From assembly GCF_022288725.1 (NCBI RefSeq), contig NZ_JAKNTA010000001.1, forward strand, positions 744,899 through 808,898: 64,000 nucleotides of DNA, in the 5' to 3' direction. This stretch comes from Kitasatospora sp. A2-31. GTDB lineage: Bacteria; Actinomycetota; Actinomycetes; Streptomycetales; Streptomycetaceae. Made by a program: the position numbers and the translations under genes. Positions 17,502-24,656 of this stretch are shown piece after piece. The notes under the pieces are model-generated. The model was given only the letters and a program-made list of their open reading frames with translations, was not told where the DNA came from and did no database searches. Positions within the stretch are counted from its first letter, which is position 1; the number at the start of each line of letters is the position of its first letter.

Positions 17502-17838
17502 TTTGGCGGGCGGCCTGGTGGTGCAGGGTGGGGCGGCGGCGATCCTATCCGCGGTTGTGATGCTGATCCTGGTCGGACGGCTGGTGCCCCGGTCCGTGGT
17601 GGAGGATGTCCGCGCGGACCGGGACGCCCGGCTGGCCGAGCTGGCAGCGGAGCGGGATGCGTGGCACGCGGCGCACGACCGGTCCGAGGAGGCCCGGCAC
17701 ATCGCCCAGGACCAGGCGGCCGAGTTGCTGGAGCTGGCCCGCACGGCTGACCACATGCTGCGGTCTCTGCCGAGCCCCAGACCTACGGTCGAGGGGGTGA
17801 CCGATGCCCTGGATTCCGGCCTGGCTCCGCAGACGTAG
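17494..17838 (+). CDS. Phage membrane protein with coiled coil
   Basis: A 114-residue protein starting at GTG 17494, eight bases before the previous stop. It has one N-terminal membrane segment (GGLVVQGGAAAILSAVVMLI) followed by an Arg/Glu/Ala coiled coil over about residues 35-90. This layout is seen in holin partners or antiholin/spanin-like small proteins of actinophages. The specific role is unknown. Confidence 0.5.
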   Translation: MGDLAGGLVVQGGAAAILSAVVMLILVGRLVPRSVVEDVRADRDARLAELAAERDAWHAAHDRSEEARHIAQDQAAELLELARTADHMLRSLPSPRPTVEGVTDALDSGLAPQT

Positions 17839-18046
17839 CAGGGTGTCGTTGGTCCGCCAGTCTCCTCGACCCACGTCGGGGCAGCGGGAGGCAGTGGAGG
17901 CTCTGCGCCGCGCGGAGCAGGCGCGGACCGAGGCGCTGGCCCGGTCAGCCGAGGTAGCCGAGACGGCCGAGCGGCTGCGCGAGTGCCGCAGCCAGAACCA
18001 CTTCGCGGAGCGCATCCGCCTGTCGTTGGAGGGAGGCCGCTCGTGA
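17804..18046 (+). CDS. Small charged phage protein in the lysis cluster
   Basis: An 80-residue protein that overlaps the previous gene by 35 bases and the next by four. After a basic N-terminus (AWLRRRSR) it is almost wholly a charged helix (residues 28-65, Arg/Glu/Ala-rich). GAGGGGGT precedes ATG 17804. It has the look of a small helical protein conserved in streptomycete phage lysis regions; I cannot assign a function. Confidence 0.45.
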   Translation: MPWIPAWLRRRSRVSLVRQSPRPTSGQREAVEALRRAEQARTEALARSAEVAETAERLRECRSQNHFAERIRLSLEGGRS

Positions 18047-18381
18047 GCCTCGCCGATCTGAGTCCCGACCAGCTGGCCAACTGGGCGGCCAGCGCGCTGC
18101 TGGCGGCCACGTCGGTCGCGGCGGCGGTCACCTACCACCTGCGGGCGCCGTGGCGCCGGACGAGGATCGGCCGGCACGTGATGACGGTGACCGTGGCGCT
18201 GGGCCTGCTGGGCGCGTACACGGTGGTGGTTTCGGTCTGGCCGACCGGCCCGGTCGCCGCCTGCCTCCGGATCGCTCGGACGGTGCTGCTGGTGGTCCTC
18301 GCGGTCAGCATGGTGCAGCGGGTCCGCCTGATCGCGGACGCCCAGCGCCAACCGGACCGCCCTCCCGACGACGACCGCTGA
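18043..18381 (+). CDS. Phage membrane protein, last gene of the late operon
   Basis: A 112-residue protein starting at GTG 18043 in GTGA overlap. It has hydrophobic segments at about residues 15-30, 45-65 and 73-92, then an Arg/Asp-rich tail. A terminator hairpin follows within ten bases, so it closes the late operon. It may be a second holin-type protein. Confidence 0.5.
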   Translation: MSLADLSPDQLANWAASALLAATSVAAAVTYHLRAPWRRTRIGRHVMTVTVALGLLGAYTVVVSVWPTGPVAACLRIARTVLLVVLAVSMVQRVRLIADAQRQPDRPPDDDR

Positions 18382-18388
18382 ACCACAA

Positions 18389-18421
18389 CGCCCCCGTCCG
18401 GCCGTGTGCCGGGCGGGGGCG
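18389..18421 (+). terminator. Terminator of the phage late operon
   Basis: Arms 18389-18401 and 18409-18421 form a 13-bp GC-rich stem (one G-T pair) with a seven-base loop, directly after the last rightward late gene and before the stop of a leftward gene. It should act in both directions. Confidence 0.75.
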
Positions 18422-18495
18422 CTTCGTCGTCAGCGGCGCCACACGTTGACCCGTTCGGTCGCCAGCATCGACGACCCGGAGCTGGGCCACTCCTG

Positions 18496-19245
18496 TCACA
18501 GGCGTTCCTCGGTGCCGGAGATCCGGGGCGGGCGGACCCGGAGTCCGCTGGCCGTGCGGGGCCGGAGTGCGTCGACCCGCGCCCTGAAATCAGCGTTGCG
18601 GGCGATACGGTTGTAGACCTGGCCCTGAGTCAGTCCTGCTTTGCGTGCCGCTCCCATGAGCGTCTCGGTGGGATCCTCCAGGAATGTGAGAAAGCTCTCG
18701 ATCTCGGCCGTGCCTGCCGTGCGGGCCTTGTTCTTCCTCCCCCTCGGGCCGGTGGCGGTCCTGAGCCAGTTCCGGAGCGCCTGCTCAGCGGCAGCGAACT
18801 CCGGGTCTGTGCGCCGCCAGTGATAGATCGCCTGGCGGGCGTCGGTCTGCTGAAAGGCTGCAGCCACCGAGCCGCCCTGGTCGACCAGCGCCTTCAGGTA
18901 GTCCGCCTGCCGCTCGGGGGCGAGGCGGCGCGGCTCCGGCGTGGCCTGTTCGGCCAGCGCGGCCTGTTCAGCGAGTGCGACGGCGATGCGCGGGTGGTCT
19001 TTGGCCAGGGCGCGGGCCCGCGCGGGATGGATTCCAAGGTCTCGCGCGGCCGCGGTGGGGTCGGCCCCGGCTTCGAGCCGGGCCGCATAGGCGTCGACGA
19101 TTTCCGGCCTGGGCGCGTTGCGGGCCCGTCGGGCCTGGGCGGTCTCGGCGTTGTGGGCCGCACGGCATCGCTGGCAGCGGCCACCTGTCCGCCACCCCGA
19201 CGCCGTACCGCATACCGCCGGGGACGCCTTGCATGGCTCGTTCAC
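18496..19245 (-). CDS. Prophage DNA-binding protein with repeated small-terminase-type helix-turn-helix
   Basis: A 249-residue protein starting at GTG 19245. The N-terminus has cysteines at about residues 5, 12, 24 and 27 that may bind zinc. Three helix-turn-helix-like units follow: AARDLGIHPARARAL, VAAAFQQTDARQAIYHWRR and AARKAGLTQGQVYNRIARN. The last two resemble the DNA-binding repeats of phage small terminases. It could be a small terminase displaced from the large subunit, or a regulator. It is the last gene of a three-gene leftward operon and overlaps the preceding gene as GTGA. Confidence 0.55.
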   Translation of the reverse strand: MNEPCKASPAVCGTASGWRTGGRCQRCRAAHNAETAQARRARNAPRPEIVDAYAARLEAGADPTAAARDLGIHPARARALAKDHPRIAVALAEQAALAEQATPEPRRLAPERQADYLKALVDQGGSVAAAFQQTDARQAIYHWRRTDPEFAAAEQALRNWLRTATGPRGRKNKARTAGTAEIESFLTFLEDPTETLMGAARKAGLTQGQVYNRIARNADFRARVDALRPRTASGLRVRPPRISGTEERL

Positions 19246-19763
19246 TCGGTGCTCTCCATGAGGTCGGTGCGGGCGCCGCGGCCGGGGCGGGTGGCGTGGG
19301 CGTACATGACTTCGGCAGTGTTGTAGATGGACTGGCCGCCCCGGCCGGGGGCGCGGCCGACGGTCGTGACGTTGAGGCGGCGCAAGGCCTTGGAGGCGGT
19401 GTCCGTGGAAGCGGCGCCCATGTGGTCCGCGGCCTGCTGAAGTGTCCACGTCTCGTCGCTGTCCCAGCGCTCGACCTCGGCGACGTAGGCGTTGTCGACG
19501 GCCTCCCAGCTGCCGGTGATGCGCCAGCCGGCGTCCTCCAGGAGCTGTTCGGCTTCGCGGATGGCCTGGTTGATGTCGCCGTCGCGGGCGTCGACGGTGG
19601 TTTCGGCCTGGAACACGTCGGTGCCGGTGGACACCCAGCTGATGACTTCCTCGCCGTCGTTGTCGTAGTCGTGGGCCTCGTCCGGGAGAACGGTGACGTC
19701 GCAGTTGTCGCCGGCCAAGCAGGAGACGTCGTTGACGAGCCAGGCGGTGAAGTGGGTTCGCAT
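19242..19763 (-). CDS. Prophage protein with C-terminal HTH-like domain
   Basis: A 173-residue protein starting at ATG 19763. The first 100 residues are acidic, with an alpha/beta look (WLVNDVSCLAGDNCDVTVL, AIREAEQLLEDAGWRI). Residues 104-150 read like a winged helix (WTLQQAADHMGAASTDTASKA, GRGGQSIYNTAEV). It is the middle gene of the leftward operon, between two other probable DNA-binding proteins. I do not recognise a named family; similar unnamed proteins occur in streptomycete mobile elements. Confidence 0.5.
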   Translation of the reverse strand: MRTHFTAWLVNDVSCLAGDNCDVTVLPDEAHDYDNDGEEVISWVSTGTDVFQAETTVDARDGDINQAIREAEQLLEDAGWRITGSWEAVDNAYVAEVERWDSDETWTLQQAADHMGAASTDTASKALRRLNVTTVGRAPGRGGQSIYNTAEVMYAHATRPGRGARTDLMESTE

Positions 19764-19777
19764 GGGGCGTGGTCCTT

Positions 19778-20293
19778 TCAGAGGGATGTGATGGCGGTGC
19801 GGATGCCGGCGACGGCGTGCTTGAAGATCTCGTCGCGGGTGGCGATGCGGGAGTCGGTCCAGCCGAGGCGGCAGTGGAGCTTGCCGTCGGCGGTGTCGAA
19901 CCAGACCTTGGAGAGGCTGCCGAGGATGAGGCGGGCCTGGGAGTTGGAGATGGCCTCGTCGCGGTAGGTGGCGTCGGAGATGTTGCCGGACTTGTAGTAG
20001 GACACGTCCAGTCCTGCGAGCTCGGCCCAGTTGTCGAAGTACACCCGGTCCATGCCGTTGCGCTGCCAGCGCTTGCCGCCGATGGCAACCATCGCCTCGG
20101 GGGTGAAGACGACCGGGCGGCGCTTGCGGAGGAGGGTGGGGAGCTTGATGCGGTAGGCAAGGGAGGCGGCGTCGATGGCCCAGCGGCCGGCCTTCTTGAC
20201 GGCAGCGACGGCGCCGGTGCGGCACCAGGTGCGGATGGTGGCGACTGTGACTCCGGCCTGGGTGGCGGCGTTGGTGGCGGTGATGGCGGTCAT
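19778..20293 (-). CDS. Prophage helix-turn-helix protein, first gene of the leftward operon
   Basis: A 171-residue protein starting at ATG 20293 after GGGAGGG. Residues 8-45 form a MerR/excisionase-type helix-turn-helix (QAGVTVATIRTWCRTG, KKAGRWAID). Residues 60-171 form an uncharacterised domain with many aromatic residues (RVYFDNWAELAGLDVSYYKSG and KVWFDTADGKLHCRLGW). It could regulate its own promoter, where a palindrome fills the -35/-10 spacer. It could also be an excisionase-like factor. Confidence 0.55.
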   Translation of the reverse strand: MTAITATNAATQAGVTVATIRTWCRTGAVAAVKKAGRWAIDAASLAYRIKLPTLLRKRRPVVFTPEAMVAIGGKRWQRNGMDRVYFDNWAELAGLDVSYYKSGNISDATYRDEAISNSQARLILGSLSKVWFDTADGKLHCRLGWTDSRIATRDEIFKHAVAGIRTAITSL

Positions 20294-20319
20294 CGGGCCC
20301 TCCCTCTCTCGACCCTCCA

Positions 20320-20348
20320 ACTATGTCCGACCGTCGGACATAGTGCAA
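20320..20348 (-). promoter_or_regulatory. Promoter with embedded palindromic operator
   Basis: On the minus strand TTGCAC (20343-20348) and CATAGT (20320-20325) are separated by exactly 17 bases. The span 20321-20343 is a perfect inverted repeat with 11-bp arms (CTATGTCCGAC and its complement) around one base, so a bound repressor would cover the core promoter. It drives the operon starting at 20293. Confidence 0.75.
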
Positions 20349-20396
20349 GAGGGTTGCCCCAAATGGGCTACACGGGAGGCGAATTCCCGGCAATAG

Positions 20397-20430
20397 GACG
20401 CCCCGCCTTCCTCCGGGAGGGCGGGGCGTC
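20397..20430 (-). terminator. Terminator of the PASTA lipoprotein gene
   Basis: GACGCCCCGCC (20397-20407) pairs with GGCGGGGCGTC (20420-20430). The 11-bp stem lies 14 bases past the lipoprotein stop on the minus strand and isolates it from the regulator promoter downstream. Confidence 0.75.
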
Positions 20431-20443
20431 TCGTCGTGCACGA

Positions 20444-21103
20444 CTACGGGCAGTTCTCACCGAACTTGACGGCCTTGAGCGTGACCGGCTGCCCGGTGAG
20501 CGTGGCGCCGGCTGGCGGGTCCTGGGAGCACACCTGCCAGTTCGAGGCCACCAGGACCATTCGGTTCTGCGTGGTGGCGTCCTTCGCGCTGATTGACGTG
20601 GCCTTGTCGAGGGTGTCGTGGACGATGGAGACGGCCTTGCCCTTGAAGTCGGGCATCACCGTGCCCGCCTTGGTGGGGGCACTGGCGCCTTGATCCTGAG
20701 TCGGGCACTGCTCGTCCAGCTTCACCGCTCCCATGTCGATCTTTGCGTTCGTCGGCTGCTCGCCCGGCGCGGGCGTCTGGGCGCACACCTTCCAGTTGCG
20801 GTCATCGATCTGATTGCGCGACCGGCCAAGCGCGTCGTGGCTGGTCAGCGTGTAGAAGCCGGCGGCCTGCGCGGCGTTCTGGGCGGACTGCAGTCCCATC
20901 CCGACGAAGTTGGGGAGGGCCGCGGCCTTGACCTGGGGGCCGGCGGGCGCGGTGGCGGCCGGGGCTGCCGAGGGGGGGGCGGCGCCTGCTGGCGGGGGTG
21001 CTGCGGCGGTGCTGCTTCCGCTGCTGCTGGTGGGGGTGGGGTCGCAGGCGGCCAGGCTGAGGGTGGCAGCGGCGGCAAGGAGGGTGAGGGTGGTGCGGCG
21101 CAT
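20444..21103 (-). CDS. Secreted lipoprotein with two PASTA-like domains
   Basis: A 219-residue protein with a type II signal peptide: basic start, hydrophobic core and lipobox LSLAAC (Cys20). A Pro/Ala/Ser linker (residues 21-60) leads to two repeats of about 70 residues with the PASTA pattern: LPNFVGMGLQSAQNAAQAAGF ending in VCAQTPAPGE, and MPDFKGKAVSIVHDTLDKA ending in VCSQDPPAGA. Each repeat carries a cysteine before its QxPxxG turn. PASTA domains bind peptidoglycan fragments. In a prophage it is a candidate surface protein expressed by the lysogen. It is monocistronic, with its own terminator. Confidence 0.8.
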   Translation of the reverse strand: MRRTTLTLLAAAATLSLAACDPTPTSSSGSSTAAAPPPAGAAPPSAAPAATAPAGPQVKAAALPNFVGMGLQSAQNAAQAAGFYTLTSHDALGRSRNQIDDRNWKVCAQTPAPGEQPTNAKIDMGAVKLDEQCPTQDQGASAPTKAGTVMPDFKGKAVSIVHDTLDKATSISAKDATTQNRMVLVASNWQVCSQDPPAGATLTGQPVTLKAVKFGENCP

Positions 21104-21183
21104 GGTCCCCCCTGGGACTGGTGCGGTCGTGGTGGGGAGACCGTATCGACGTGCGCTCGGGTGGGTGTGGAGAGTGACGAGTC

Positions 21184-21216
21184 CGTGACTGGTTTGTGCC
21201 CTACCCGCCAGTCACG
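21184..21216 (-). terminator. Hairpin overlapping the stop of the next gene
   Basis: CGTGACTGG (21184-21192) pairs with CCAGTCACG (21208-21216), including the stop codon of the leftward gene at 21212-21511. It may terminate that transcript before the PASTA gene. Confidence 0.45.
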
Positions 21217-21511
21217 CCGCGGCGGCGAGCGCCTTCTTCGCCTCGGTCTTGCTGTCCGACCACACCTTGTAGTGCTCGCCCCGCTCACGCGCTGCGGCGA
21301 GGTCGGGGTGTGCGACGACTGCGGCGGCGGCTGCGAGGTAGGCATCACGGAGGCGGTCCAGCTCGGCCTGCTCGGCGTCGTCCCAGGTGCAGCGGGCGAT
21401 GACGTCGTCGGGGTGCTGCTCGCGTCGGCGGGTCTGCACGGTGAGGCAGTAGTCGGCCATGGCCTGCTCGGCGGTGAGTGCGGCCTGCTGGAGGGCTACG
21501 AGATCAGACAC
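21212..21511 (-). CDS. Small helical protein of unknown function
   Basis: A 99-residue protein, nearly all alpha-helical, with alternating Ala/Glu/Arg and a short C-terminal Lys/Ala helix. It starts at GTG 21511. Two cysteines (in ADYCLTV and ARCTWD) are present. It is divergent from the HAD gene at 21569, sharing a 57-base intergenic region. No family is recognised. Confidence 0.5.
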   Translation of the reverse strand: MSDLVALQQAALTAEQAMADYCLTVQTRRREQHPDDVIARCTWDDAEQAELDRLRDAYLAAAAAVVAHPDLAAARERGEHYKVWSDSKTEAKKALAAAA

Positions 21512-21533
21512 CCGTCCATGGTACGAGAGTCCA

Positions 21534-21562
21534 CCGACAGGACGTCCTCACCCCGCTAGGCT
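21534..21562 (+). promoter_or_regulatory. Leaderless promoter of the HAD gene
   Basis: CCGACA (21534-21539), a 17-base spacer, and TAGGCT (21557-21562) lie six bases before the ATG at 21569. There is no room for a ribosome binding site, so the transcript should start at or next to the start codon. Confidence 0.6.
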
Positions 21563-21568
21563 GCGGCC

Positions 21569-22228
21569 ATGATCAAGGCTGTCGTGTTCGATGTTGGGGA
21601 GTGCCTGGTCGACGAGACCAGGGAGTACGGCACGTGGGCGGACTGGCTGGGTGTGCCGCGACATACGTTCGTGGCCCAGTTCGGGGCGGTGATCGCGCAG
21701 GGCCGGGACTACCGGGAGACGTTCCAGGTGTTCCGGCCGGGCTTCGACCTGTACGAGGAGCGCGAGAAGCGGGCCGCTGCGGGTAAGCCTGAGAGTTTCG
21801 GCGAGGCGGACCTCTACCCGGATGTTCGGCCCGCCTTCGCTCGGCTCCGGGCGGACGGCCTGTGGCTGGCCATCGCCGGCAACCAGACCGTCCGAGCGGG
21901 CGGCATCCTCCGTGAGCTGTTCACGGCCGACGTGGACCTGATCGGCACGTCGGACGACTGGGGCGCGAGCAAGCCGGACGCGCTGTTCTTCGAGCGGGTC
22001 GCCGAGGTGACGCCGGCCGCGGTCGACGAGATCCTCTACGTTGGCGACCGGCTCGACAACGACGTGCTGCCGGCGGCCCGGGCGGGGATGCAGACGGCGC
22101 TGATTCGGCGCGGGCCGTGGGGCTGGATCCAGCAGCACGACCCGGCCGCCGAGCAGGCCACGTTCCGCATCGACTCCCTCGCGGAGCTGCCGGAGCTGAT
22201 CGCGAAGGCTAACGCTGCAGGGAGCTGA
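21569..22228 (+). CDS. HAD-family hydrolase
   Basis: A 219-residue haloacid-dehalogenase-like hydrolase. Motif I is FDVGECL (nucleophile Asp8) with Gly in place of the second aspartate, as in several DVG-type HAD subfamilies. Motif II is AIAGNQT, motif III the lysine in ASKPDALFF, and motif IV YVGDRLDNDV. The cap lies between residues 15 and 90. The substrate is unknown. Its 3' end overlaps the convergent XRE regulator by 20 bases; HAD/XRE pairs of this kind recur in streptomycetes. Confidence 0.8.
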   Translation: MIKAVVFDVGECLVDETREYGTWADWLGVPRHTFVAQFGAVIAQGRDYRETFQVFRPGFDLYEEREKRAAAGKPESFGEADLYPDVRPAFARLRADGLWLAIAGNQTVRAGGILRELFTADVDLIGTSDDWGASKPDALFFERVAEVTPAAVDEILYVGDRLDNDVLPAARAGMQTALIRRGPWGWIQQHDPAAEQATFRIDSLAELPELIAKANAAGS

Positions 22229-23474
22229 GGGTCGCGGACCAGGAGTAGAGGCGGTCGTCCACGCGCCGGACGGCCGCCGAGTCCTCCCACGGGGTGAGCG
22301 CCCGGCGGGCTTCGCGTACCCGGTCCATGCCGGTGGCGTACCACGTGATGGCGAGCTGGTCGAGAGCCTGCTCCAGCAGTGCGCACGCTTCCTCGGGGCG
22401 CCGGGCGGCGGCCTCGACGGCGGCCAGGTCCCCAAGGACGACGACGCGCTGCTTGCCGTCGGCTTCGGGCAGCTCGGCGAGCGTCTGCTCCAGGGTGGTC
22501 CTGGCCTGCGGGATCAGGCCGGCCAGCAGCTCAGTGTTGCCGCGGAAAGCATGCAGCCTCACCGGGCTGAACCAGGTGAACCAATCCGGGCTGGTGGCGT
22601 CGCCGCCCGCGGCGAGCGTCTCCTCCGCCCGCCGCAGCAGAGCCAGTGCGCCGCGGTGATCGCCGCACCGGGTGAGGCATTCAGCCTCGACGGCGTCCAG
22701 CCACGCGAGCATTTCGGCGGACGCGGGCGAGCGGCGGGCGTAGGTGCGGGCGGCCTGCATGCGTTCGCGTGCGTCGCCGAGACGGCCGGCCCATCCGGGG
22801 ACGAATGCGTTGTGGGCGAGGATGGCCGCGCCGAGCAAACTGTCGTCGGCCTCGCCTGCAGCTTGGAGCGCACGGACGAACGTGGCGTCAGCTGCGTCGG
22901 GCTGGCGGAGGTCGAAGAACTCGATCCGGCCCACGAGCAACAAGCTCTCGGCGAGCGCTGCGGCGAGGATCCGCCGGGCCGTGCCGGAGGTCTCGCCGAG
23001 GAGTGCTGTGCCTAGGCTGGCGTGCTCGCTCACGGCCCGATGCAGGATCGCCGGCGCGACGGACAGGTAGAGGCGGCGGTGAGCTTCGGTCACTATCGCG
23101 TAGTCAGCCCCGATGGTCCCGGGCTGGACACCGCTGCGACCAGGGGGCCGGGGTAGTGCAGCACGGAGAACCGTGACCGCAGGCTGCACGGGGACAGCGG
23201 GTGCCGCGGGCTGGGCCGGGCCGGCCCCCTGGTCCCACGGCGGCCGGAAACCGAGGTCCTCGATCGGCAGGTGGAGGACGTGGATGAGGAGTCGCTGGTA
23301 GTCCTCCTGAGGCCACGGCGGCTTGCTGGATTCCCAGCGCCGGACCTGGCGGACGCTTACAGCGATGCCTGCCAGGCCGAGCTGGGGAGCGGCTTTGGTG
23401 AGGGCAGTGGCGAGAGCCTGCTGGCTGCTGTAGCCGGCCGCGAGCCGGGCCGCCTTCAGCGCGGTGTTGGGCAC
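22209..23474 (-). CDS. XRE-family transcriptional regulator with TPR-like C-terminus
   Basis: A 421-residue protein starting at GTG 23474. The N-terminal 60 residues are an XRE helix-turn-helix (LKAARLAAGYSSQQALATAL and VSVRQVRRWESSK). The remaining 350 residues are Ala/Leu-rich paired helices typical of TPR-like repeats in streptomycete regulators that sense a ligand or peptide. It may govern the small rightward genes that begin 200 bases upstream or the convergent HAD gene. It does not look like a typical short phage repressor. Confidence 0.75.
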   Translation of the reverse strand: MPNTALKAARLAAGYSSQQALATALTKAAPQLGLAGIAVSVRQVRRWESSKPPWPQEDYQRLLIHVLHLPIEDLGFRPPWDQGAGPAQPAAPAVPVQPAVTVLRAALPRPPGRSGVQPGTIGADYAIVTEAHRRLYLSVAPAILHRAVSEHASLGTALLGETSGTARRILAAALAESLLLVGRIEFFDLRQPDAADATFVRALQAAGEADDSLLGAAILAHNAFVPGWAGRLGDARERMQAARTYARRSPASAEMLAWLDAVEAECLTRCGDHRGALALLRRAEETLAAGGDATSPDWFTWFSPVRLHAFRGNTELLAGLIPQARTTLEQTLAELPEADGKQRVVVLGDLAAVEAAARRPEEACALLEQALDQLAITWYATGMDRVREARRALTPWEDSAAVRRVDDRLYSWSATLSSLQR

Positions 23475-23569
23475 GGTGTCCTCCGCGGAGCCGATGTTGG
23501 CTCAACACTACGGGGAGGTCGGCCTCTTAGGGGACTGCTCGGGCATATGACCGGCCACTAGGTCCTGTA

Positions 23570-23589
23570 AGAGTCCTCAAAGAGTCCTC
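23570..23589. repeat. Direct repeat upstream of the small-gene cluster
   Basis: AGAGTCCTC occurs at 23570-23578 and 23581-23589, an 11-base period (one helical turn). It lies between the XRE start (23474) and the first small rightward gene (23679), a suitable place for a regulator binding site. Confidence 0.45.
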
Positions 23590-23678
23590 TGCGAGACCTT
23601 CAGGACGTCCGCTTTCGGGACGACGATTATCCCTGCCGCCAGTTGGCGGTAGCAGCCTACTGGCGGAGGTATCTCGCC

Positions 23679-23858
23679 GTGCCCTCGGCTCAGCAACCCA
23701 CCCGTGCCCAGCTTCAGGCACAGGCCTGCATCCGTTGCGGCTGCGAGGGTGGCGAGCTGGTTCCGGCCGGCCACTACCCCATGCCGACCAGCCAGGGGCG
23801 GGCCCCGCTCAGCTGGGCCGTCGTCGCTCACCCTGCATGCCTGAAGGAGCCGCAGTGA
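23679..23858 (+). CDS. Small cysteine-containing actinobacterial protein
   Basis: A 59-residue protein starting at GTG 23679, nine bases after GGAGG. It contains CIRCGCEGGELVPAGHY and the WAVVAHPAC ending, a pattern I know from small unnamed streptomycete proteins beside XRE regulators. The CxxC and the terminal His/Cys may bind zinc. It opens a run of four overlapping tiny genes. Confidence 0.6.
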   Translation: MPSAQQPTRAQLQAQACIRCGCEGGELVPAGHYPMPTSQGRAPLSWAVVAHPACLKEPQ

Positions 23859-23968
23859 CCGCCACCCCCGACCAGCAGCCCCCGGCCGAGCCGGAGCTGC
23901 GGAGCATGGCTGACATCATGGGATCGACGCCGCCCGCGCTGCCGCCGGTTCAGGAGTCGGAGCAGTGA
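23855..23968 (+). CDS. Tiny protein, second of an overlapping gene run
   Basis: A 37-residue acidic, Pro-rich peptide (PDQQPPAEPELRSMADIMGST) starting at GTG 23855 in a GTGA overlap with the previous stop, and itself overlapped by the next gene. The strict overlaps support it as a real gene. Function unknown. Confidence 0.45.
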   Translation: MTATPDQQPPAEPELRSMADIMGSTPPALPPVQESEQ

Positions 23969-24138
23969 GCGTTGCAGGCGGCGTGGCCCTCGGCACACTG
24001 TTGCCGCCTGTGCCGCGGTGCGGGGAGTGCCACCAGCTGGCGACCCGACACGCCGATGCGACGGCGCGGTTCGACCGGTCCGCAGCGGTGGACATCCGCG
24101 TACTCATGGAGCGGCATCAGTACCGGGCACACCGGTGA
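23965..24138 (+). CDS. Tiny CxxC protein, third of the run
   Basis: A 57-residue protein starting at GTG 23965 in a GTGA overlap. Residues 18-23 read RCGECH, followed by a basic helix rich in Arg, His and Ala (TRHADATARFDRSA). The single CxxC plus histidines may bind a metal. It is flanked on both sides by four-base overlaps. Confidence 0.45.
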   Translation: MSVAGGVALGTLLPPVPRCGECHQLATRHADATARFDRSAAVDIRVLMERHQYRAHR

Positions 24139-24284
24139 TCGACGACCAGGCCGCCTACCGGGCGGCCGCAGACCGTGAGCGGTGTGGGGCTCCGCAGCCG
24201 CTCAGGCTGACGGCCGCGTTCGGTATCTCGGTGTCTGCGGTACTCGTGCTGGCAGTGCTGCTGCTGGTTGCCGCGAGTCGCTGA
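24135..24284 (+). CDS. Tiny single-pass membrane protein, fourth of the run
   Basis: A 49-residue protein starting at GTG 24135 in a GTGA overlap. Charged N-terminal half, then one membrane segment (AAFGISVSAVLVLAVLLLVA). Two genes before it encode CxxC proteins. Function unknown. Confidence 0.45.
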   Translation: MIDDQAAYRAAADRERCGAPQPLRLTAAFGISVSAVLVLAVLLLVAASR

Positions 24285-24350
24285 ATCGGCTCCGGCTCCC
24301 TCGCGTCCGCGCCACCATGGGTGGCCTGGTCGCATCACAGAGGAGGCCCC

Positions 24351-24611
24351 TTGAGCGCCACCGTCCCGTATGACCGTCAGGGCCGCTGGCCTGGGCGTCG
24401 CGGCGGAGCCGCAAGCCCGACCCGGCAGAAGCGCCACCCCCCTATGCCGCCGCCGGATCAGATTCCGGTGGTCGAGGAGATCGAGGAGGACGAGATGCAC
24501 GACGACGGCCAGAACCCCGCGTCCGGGGGCTCGGGCGGGATCGGCGGTCCGAAAGCTCCGCCGGCCGGGCCGAGCACCCCGCCGCCGCCGAACCCGCCCC
24601 CGACCGAGTAG
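24351..24611 (+). CDS. Small acidic and proline-rich protein
   Basis: An 86-residue protein that most likely starts at TTG 24351, behind AGGAGG at 24341-24346; ATG 24370 is out of frame. A basic first third, an acidic helix (VVEEIEEDEMHDD), then a Gly/Pro-rich tail ending PPPPNPPPTE. It is probably disordered. A 66-base gap separates it from the previous gene. Confidence 0.4.
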   Translation: MSATVPYDRQGRWPGRRGGAASPTRQKRHPPMPPPDQIPVVEEIEEDEMHDDGQNPASGGSGGIGGPKAPPAGPSTPPPPNPPPTE

Positions 24612-24656
24612 GCACTGGCCCCCTGGCTGGCCGTGCGGCGGCGCGGTCGGCCAGGG

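Noticed and set aside
18496..20160. A single 554-residue minus-strand frame as one gene
   Set aside because: The first 300 residues are Arg/Pro/His-rich shadow sequence, and the same bases encode two better genes in another frame; the true start is GTG 19245.
23577..23831. Minus-strand 84-residue frame opposite the first micro-gene
   Set aside because: The plus strand has a good ribosome binding site, a recognisable cysteine motif and the overlap chain; the minus frame has none.
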